Assembly: GCF_019200975.1 (NCBI RefSeq)
Contig: NZ_JAHTMR010000001.1
Coordinates: 141,400 to 205,399 of the forward strand
Source of the DNA: Pseudomonas sp. PD9R
GTDB taxonomy: Bacteria > Pseudomonadota > Gammaproteobacteria > Pseudomonadales > Pseudomonadaceae
Length of the DNA: 64,000 nt
Reading direction: 5' to 3'
Made by a program: the position numbers and the translations under genes. A model generated the notes under the pieces. It made no database searches. It saw nothing but the letters and a program-made list of their open reading frames with translations, and was not told the DNA's origin. Positions 56,654 through 64,000 of the stretch are shown piece by piece. Each line of letters begins with the position of its first letter. Position 1 is the first letter of the stretch.

Positions 56654-58078
56654 TCAGGCCATCTGCGCGGCAGCGGCAGCTTCGGCGGGCTGCGAGGCCC
56701 GCACGGTGCGCCAGGTGTTGTAAGCCATCAGGAACATGCCGCTGAGGAAGATCGCCCCGCCTACCAGGCGCACGATGAAGCCTGGGTGGCTGGCCACCAG
56801 GGTTTCGACGAAGGAGTAGGTCAGCGTGCCGTCCTCGTTGATCGCGCGCCACATCAGGCCCTGGGCGATGCCGTTGACCCACATCGAGGCGATGTAGAGC
56901 ACGGTGCCGATGGTAGCGAGCCAGAAATGCGCATTGATCAGGCCGATGCTGTGCATCTGTGGCCGGCCGAAAATTTTCGGAATCATGTGGTACAGCGCGC
57001 CGATGGAAATCATCGCCACCCAGCCGAGCGCGCCGGCGTGCACGTGGCCGATGGTCCAGTCGGTGTAGTGGGAAAGGGCGTTGACGGTCTTGATCGCCAT
57101 CATCGGCCCTTCAAAGGTCGACATGCCGTAGAACGCCAGGGACACCACGAGGAAACGCAAGATCGGGTCGCTGCGCAATTTATGCCAGGCACCCGAGAGC
57201 GTCATCATGCCGTTGATCATCCCGCCCCAGCTCGGCGCCAACAGCACCAACGACATGACCATGCCCAACGACTGCGCCCAATCCGGCAGTGCGGTGTAGT
57301 GCAAGTGGTGCGGGCCGGCCCAGATGTACAAGGTGATCAACGCCCAGAAGTGCACGATCGACAGTCGATAGGAATACACCGGCCGTTCGGCTTGTTTCGG
57401 CACGAAGTAATACATCATCCCGAGGAAGCCGGCGGTGAGGAAAAAGCCTACGGCGTTATGCCCGTACCACCACTGCACCATGGCGTCGGTGGCCCCGGAA
57501 TACACCGAGTAGGATTTGGTGAAACTCACCGGCAACTCAAGGTTGTTGACGATGTGCAGGATGGCCACGGTGATGATGAAGGCGCCGAAGAACCAGTTGC
57601 CCACGTAAATGTGCTTGGTCTTGCGCTGCATGATCGTGCCGAAAAACACGATGGCGTAGGCGACCCAGACAATGGTGATCAGAATGTCGATCGGCCATTC
57701 AAGCTCCGCGTACTCCTTGGAGCTGGTGTAACCCAGCGGCAGGCTGATGGCTGCCAACAGGATCACAAGCTGCCAGCCCCAGAAGCAGAACGCGGCAATT
57801 TTCGGCGCAAACAATTGGGTCTGACAGGTGCGTTGCACCGAATAGAACGAACTGGCGAACAGCGCGCAGCCGCCAAAAGCGAAAATCACCGCGTTGGTGT
57901 GCAATGGGCGCAACCGGCCGAAACTGGTCCACGGCAAATTGAAGTTGAGTTCGGGCCAGACCAACTGGGCCGCGAGAAAAACCCCGAGCCCCATGCCGAC
58001 GATGCCCCACACCACCGTCATAATGGCGAATTGGCGGACCACCTTGTAGTCGTAGGCGGTACTGATAGAAGTGTTCAT
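56654..58078 (-). CDS. ccoN2: cbb3 oxidase catalytic subunit CcoN, set 2
   Basis: 474-aa subunit I, closely similar to CcoN1 through the membrane core but with a different start ([14 protein letters not shown]) and C-terminus. The same active-site histidines are present. An Anr box lies 119 bp upstream, inside the divergent hydrolase gene. This operon matches the P. aeruginosa set that is induced under low oxygen by Anr. Confidence 0.96.
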   Translation of the reverse strand: MNTSISTAYDYKVVRQFAIMTVVWGIVGMGLGVFLAAQLVWPELNFNLPWTSFGRLRPLHTNAVIFAFGGCALFASSFYSVQRTCQTQLFAPKIAAFCFWGWQLVILLAAISLPLGYTSSKEYAELEWPIDILITIVWVAYAIVFFGTIMQRKTKHIYVGNWFFGAFIITVAILHIVNNLELPVSFTKSYSVYSGATDAMVQWWYGHNAVGFFLTAGFLGMMYYFVPKQAERPVYSYRLSIVHFWALITLYIWAGPHHLHYTALPDWAQSLGMVMSLVLLAPSWGGMINGMMTLSGAWHKLRSDPILRFLVVSLAFYGMSTFEGPMMAIKTVNALSHYTDWTIGHVHAGALGWVAMISIGALYHMIPKIFGRPQMHSIGLINAHFWLATIGTVLYIASMWVNGIAQGLMWRAINEDGTLTYSFVETLVASHPGFIVRLVGGAIFLSGMFLMAYNTWRTVRASQPAEAAAAAQMA

Positions 58079-58171
58079 GGTTCCCCATCCACGGTTCAGC
58101 CGAAGTGGACGCGCAGTGCATGGCAGCGTCCCTTCGCCTGGAGTTATAGGCAGACTAAAAGCGAGGCAAGC

Positions 58172-58846
58172 ATGGACAAACAGCACAAGGCCGGTATTGA
58201 CGGGGATCAATGGGCGCAGTGCGTGCAGGATCATGGGTGGTTGTGGAATGCGGCTTTAGCGCCGGCTTCGGCAACGCTGATCCTGGCTCATGGTGCAGGT
58301 GCGCCGATGGACAGCGCCTGGATGAGCGACATGGCGCAACGCCTCGCCGATCAAGGCGTCAACATGCTGCGTTTCGAGTTTCCCTACATGGCGCAGCGGC
58401 GTATCGACGGCGGCAAGCGGCCACCGAACCCGGCGCCGAAATTGCTCGAATGCTGGCGTCAGGTGTATGCCGTCGTGCGACGCCATGTCACTGGGCCGCT
58501 GGCCATTGGCGGCAAGTCCATGGGCGGGCGGATGGCCAGTTTGTTGGCAGATGAATTGGGCGCGGACGCGCTGGTGTGTTTGGGTTATCCGTTTTATGCC
58601 GTGGGCAAACCAGAGAAACCGCGGGTCGAGCATTTGGCTGGGCTGAAGACCCGCACGTTGATCGTGCAAGGCGAGCGGGATGCGTTGGGTAATCGTGAAG
58701 CGGTCGAGCGCTATGACCTGTCACCGAATATCGAGGTGTTCTGGCTGGTGGCGGGGGATCATGATTTGAAGCCGTTGAAGGCTTCGGGGTTTAGCCATGA
58801 GCAGCATCTGGCGGCTGCGGCGGCGAAGGTGGCGGCATTTTTGTAA
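58172..58846 (+). CDS. Alpha/beta-hydrolase of the KANL3/Tex30-like group
   Basis: 224-aa hydrolase-like protein. [16 protein letters not shown] is the oxyanion region, [16 protein letters not shown] the nucleophile elbow (Ser in GKSMGG), with [11 protein letters not shown] supplying the acid and [10 protein letters not shown] the His. The same arrangement is found in uncharacterised bacterial KANL3/Tex30-like hydrolases. The ATG at 58172 is used. Its first codons contain the Anr box of ccoN2, so the promoter of one gene is built into the coding start of the other. Confidence 0.8.
   Translation: MDKQHKAGIDGDQWAQCVQDHGWLWNAALAPASATLILAHGAGAPMDSAWMSDMAQRLADQGVNMLRFEFPYMAQRRIDGGKRPPNPAPKLLECWRQVYAVVRRHVTGPLAIGGKSMGGRMASLLADELGADALVCLGYPFYAVGKPEKPRVEHLAGLKTRTLIVQGERDALGNREAVERYDLSPNIEVFWLVAGDHDLKPLKASGFSHEQHLAAAAAKVAAFL
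58197..58210. promoter_or_regulatory. Anr box upstream of ccoN2
   Basis: Minus strand TTGATCCCCGTCAA, a near-consensus FNR/Anr palindrome 119 bp before ccoN2 and within codons 9-13 of the hydrolase gene. Confidence 0.75.
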
Positions 58847-58852
58847 GAAGCA

Positions 58853-58936
58853 AGATCAAGAGATCGCAGCCTTCGGCAGCTTCTACAGGAAGACGCGATC
58901 CATGTAGGAGCTGGCGCAGCCTGCGATCTTTTGATC
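58853..58936. repeat. REP-like inverted pair, family A
   Basis: AAGATCAAGAGATCGCAGCC and the mirrored arm ending CCTGCGATCTTTTGATC, between the convergent hydrolase and aer genes. Confidence 0.75.
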
Positions 58937-58943
58937 TTTGGTG

Positions 58944-60509
58944 CTAGCGGTTAAACCGCTCCACCAACGAATACTGGGTATTCGCGGTTCTGGTCAGCTC
59001 TTCACTCAACAGCGCCGAATTCTGCGCCTGTTCCGAGGTCTGGTCAGCCAGGTGCGAGATGTTGCTGATGTTGCGGCTGATTTCTTCGGCGACCGCGCTT
59101 TGCTCTTCGGTCGCGGCAGCGATCTGGGTGGTCATGTCGGTGATGTTGCCCACCGCTTCGCTGATCCCCACCAATGCCTGATCCGCTTCCAGTACCCGCG
59201 CCACGCCTTCTTCGGCCTGACGATGCCCGGCTTCCATGGTCTGCACCGCCGTGCTGGCGGTTTGCTGCAGCTTGGCGATCAAGGCGTGGATCTGCCCGGT
59301 GGATTCGCTGGTGCGTTGCGCCAGTTGACGGACTTCGTCGGCCACTACCGCAAAACCACGACCCATCTCGCCGGCACGGGCCGCTTCGATGGCCGCGTTC
59401 AGCGCCAGCAGGTTGGTCTGGTCGGCGATGCCTTTGATCACATCGACCACGCCGCCGATTTCATCGCTGTCCTTGGCCAGTTGAGTCACGGTCAGACCGG
59501 TTTCCCCAACCACCACCGACAGGCGCTGAATGGCTTCGCGGGTTTCCCCGGCGATGTCGCGACCGCGACCGGTCAGGCGATTGGCTTCCTGGGTGGCGTC
59601 GGCGGTGCGCTGCACGTGGCTGGCGACTTCCTGAGTGGTGGCGGCCATCTGGTTGACGGCGGTTGCCACTTGCTCGGTTTCGACGCGCTGGCGCTCCAGG
59701 CCGCTGGAGCTGTTGTGCGCCAGGGCGTCGGACTGCTTCGCCTGATCGGTCAGGTGCTCGGCGGTGTCCTGCAAACGGGTCAGGCAGGTTTTCAGGCGTG
59801 CTTCCTGGCTGAGGATCGACATCTCCAGACGCGCCTGGGCACCACGGCTGTCGGTGTACATCTGCGCGATCAGCGGGTCGGACGTGGTCTGCCCGGCCAG
59901 ATGCAGCAGGCGCTTGATACCGCGTTGTTGCCAACTCAGGCCCATTAGGCCCAGCGGCACAGAAAGACCGGCGGCCAAGGCAAAACCCCAATGCGAGTTA
60001 AGCGACGCACCGATCATGAAGCTCAGCTGGCTGACCAGAATGAACGGCAGCCAGTCCTGCAGGACCGGCAGCCATTTATCGGTTGAAGGAATGGCCGACT
60101 TGCCCTGGTTGATGCGTTGGTAAAGCGCTTCGGCGCGGCGGATCTGTTCGGCGGTGGGTTTGATCCGCACCGACTCGTAACCGATCACCTGATTGCCTTC
60201 GAAGATCGGTGTCACATAGGCGTTAACCCAATAGTGATCACCGTTCTTGCAGCGATTCTTGACGATACCCATCCATGGCAAGCCTTGTTTCAGTGTGCCC
60301 CACATGTGCGCGAAGACCGCAGCCGGGACGTCAGGATGACGCACCAGATTATGCGGCGCACGGATCAGCTCCTCACGAGAAAACCCGCTGATCTCGACGA
60401 AATCGTCGTTGCAGTAGGTGATCATGCCCTTGGCATCGGTAGTCGAAATCAACCGTTGCTGAGCCGGGAAGGTCCGTTCGCGTTGTGTAATTGGCTGGTT
60501 GTTACGCAT
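58944..60509 (-). CDS. aer: Aerotaxis-type PAS methyl-accepting receptor
   Basis: 521-aa chemoreceptor. An N-terminal PAS domain (about 15-125, with [20 protein letters not shown]) of the FAD-binding Aer type, a hydrophobic anchor pair (about 150-190: [35 protein letters not shown]), and the MCP signalling tip with [19 protein letters not shown]. Senses redox or oxygen and directs swimming towards favourable oxygen levels, which fits its place beside the cbb3 oxidases. Confidence 0.93.
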   Translation of the reverse strand: MRNNQPITQRERTFPAQQRLISTTDAKGMITYCNDDFVEISGFSREELIRAPHNLVRHPDVPAAVFAHMWGTLKQGLPWMGIVKNRCKNGDHYWVNAYVTPIFEGNQVIGYESVRIKPTAEQIRRAEALYQRINQGKSAIPSTDKWLPVLQDWLPFILVSQLSFMIGASLNSHWGFALAAGLSVPLGLMGLSWQQRGIKRLLHLAGQTTSDPLIAQMYTDSRGAQARLEMSILSQEARLKTCLTRLQDTAEHLTDQAKQSDALAHNSSSGLERQRVETEQVATAVNQMAATTQEVASHVQRTADATQEANRLTGRGRDIAGETREAIQRLSVVVGETGLTVTQLAKDSDEIGGVVDVIKGIADQTNLLALNAAIEAARAGEMGRGFAVVADEVRQLAQRTSESTGQIHALIAKLQQTASTAVQTMEAGHRQAEEGVARVLEADQALVGISEAVGNITDMTTQIAAATEEQSAVAEEISRNISNISHLADQTSEQAQNSALLSEELTRTANTQYSLVERFNR

Positions 60510-60664
60510 GGCTTATTTAATCCGCAAGGCTTTCAAGTGCTGTATCGGCACCAACAGTCATTTGTTGAGATTATTTTTCGATTATCAGCAGCGCGTCGCA
60601 AAACGACCCTTGCGTCAGCCCGCGAGCATCGGATACATCAACAAATGAAACGCCACAGTCCTTT

Positions 60665-60755
60665 GTAGGCGCAAGCCTGCTCGCGATGGGGATCACATCC
60701 AACATTAGTGTTGCCTGACACTCCGCTATCGCGAGCAGGCTCGCTCCCACAGGGA
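60665..60755. repeat. REP-like inverted pair, family B
   Basis: GTAGGCGCAAGCCTGCTCGC and the mirrored CGCGAGCAGGCTCGCTCCCA, between aer and acnA. Confidence 0.8.
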
Positions 60756-60770
60756 TGTCTGGGGCCCAAT

Positions 60771-60797
60771 CAAAAAAACACCGCCCGAAGGCGGTGT
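60771..60797 (-). terminator. Terminator of acnA
   Basis: On the minus strand ACACCGCC-TTCG-GGCGGTGT is followed by seven T residues, 16 bp after the acnA stop. Confidence 0.9.
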
Positions 60798-60813
60798 CTG
60801 TGTGATCAAGCGA

Positions 60814-63555
<2,742 letters not shown>

Positions 63556-63777
63556 TACGGTCACTCCTTTGAGTCCGCACGGCTACGGACAGAGGGAACG
63601 GGCAGAGCATTAAACCTAGCCCTGTTTTCAGTAGCTGGCTAATAACTGGACTCTATGGGCAGGTCCAGGGTTCCGAAGTCAGCTATCATGCGCCGGTTTT
63701 CGTGACAGGCTTTGCTTAAGAGCAAGCCTGGGCATCGCGCAGTGGTTGAATGTCTCGCCATCTGCCCAGGAGTAAAA

Positions 63778-64000
63778 ATGAACACCCTCTTTATGCATTG
63801 CCGGCCGGGCTTCGAAGGCGAAGTCTGTTCCGAGATTTCTGACCTCGCCGCACAGCTGAACGTGTCCGGCTATGCCAAGGCCAAAACCGCCAGCGCCTGC
63901 GCCGAATTTGTCTGCACCGAAGAAGGCGGCGCCGAACGGCTGATGCGCGGTCAGCGTTTCGATCAACTGATCTTCCCGCGCCAATGGGCGCGTGGTGTTT
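63778..64000 (+). CDS. rlmM: 23S rRNA 2'-O-ribose methyltransferase RlmM, 3' end outside window
   Basis: First ~74 codons of the enzyme that methylates C2498 of 23S rRNA using SAM. MNTLFMHCRPGFEGEVCSEI and the following ACAEFVCTEEGGAERL and FDQLIFPRQWARG are characteristic of the N-terminal THUMP-like domain. AGGAG lies upstream of the ATG. The methyltransferase domain is beyond the right edge. Confidence 0.9.
   Translation, partial: MNTLFMHCRPGFEGEVCSEISDLAAQLNVSGYAKAKTASACAEFVCTEEGGAERLMRGQRFDQLIFPRQWARGV

Noticed and set aside
56576..58846. 756-codon plus-strand frame
   Set aside because: Antisense to ccoN2 over most of its length; only its last part, from the ATG at 58172, is a real gene (the hydrolase).

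Overview
The window is a piece of a Pseudomonas chromosome, most like the P. fluorescens group. The evidence is the gene order (gntR-smc-zipA-ligA, 4.5S RNA, dnaX-ybaB-recR, and apt-anr-hemN-ccoSIHG-ccoPQON1-ccoPQON2-aer-acnA), the high-GC codon use, and many Pseudomonas-type REP palindromes between genes.

Left core (1-13,020): the 5' part of xanthine dehydrogenase xdhB and all of xdhA on the minus strand. These are divergent from a GntR/FCD regulator, which is followed by smc, zipA, ligA and a zinc-metallopeptidase-like gene.

Genomic island (about 13,022-31,198, 18 kb): it is inserted in the 4.5S (SRP) RNA gene ffs and flanked by a 111-bp direct repeat of that gene. A tyrosine integrase lies just inside the right end. 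The cargo is mostly defence-like or unknown: a small-protein region with a strong SOS (LexA) promoter; a Vsr / C5-methyltransferase / GIY-YIG (Eco29kI-type) restriction cassette with translational overlaps; an XRE-ImmA pair divergent from two small proteins across repeated TGAC-N6-GTCA operators; an unrecognised two-gene operon (19,546-21,107); a GNAT-like protein; a TIR-like nucleotide-binding protein; two different HNH proteins; a serine resolvase plus the tail of a second one; a coiled-coil protein; and an AT-rich SF2-type ATPase with a C-terminal HTH. A degraded copy of the restriction gene's 3' end (about 22,955-23,065) shows earlier recombination inside the island.

Middle core (31,367-41,100): an XRE regulator, a PAS-GGDEF-EAL protein with an altered EAL metal motif, a periplasmic amino-acid-binding-like protein, dnaX, ybaB, an MDR-family oxidoreductase, recR, an acyl-CoA dehydrogenase and apt.

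Microaerobic respiration block (41,154-60,509), nearly all on the minus strand: the oxygen sensor Anr, the anaerobic coproporphyrinogen oxidase hemN with a perfect Anr box, the cbb3 oxidase assembly genes (ccoS, ccoI, ccoH, ccoG and a TauE/SafE-like membrane protein), two full tandem cbb3 oxidase operons, and an aerotaxis-type receptor. Anr-like sites precede hemN, ccoG and both ccoN genes, so oxygen limitation would induce heme synthesis, the high-affinity oxidases and their copper/heme assembly factors together. A small accessory insertion (a PIN/Phd toxin-antitoxin pair and a secreted, apparently degenerate metallophosphatase) separates ccoG from the first oxidase operon. The window ends with acnA and the start of rlmM.
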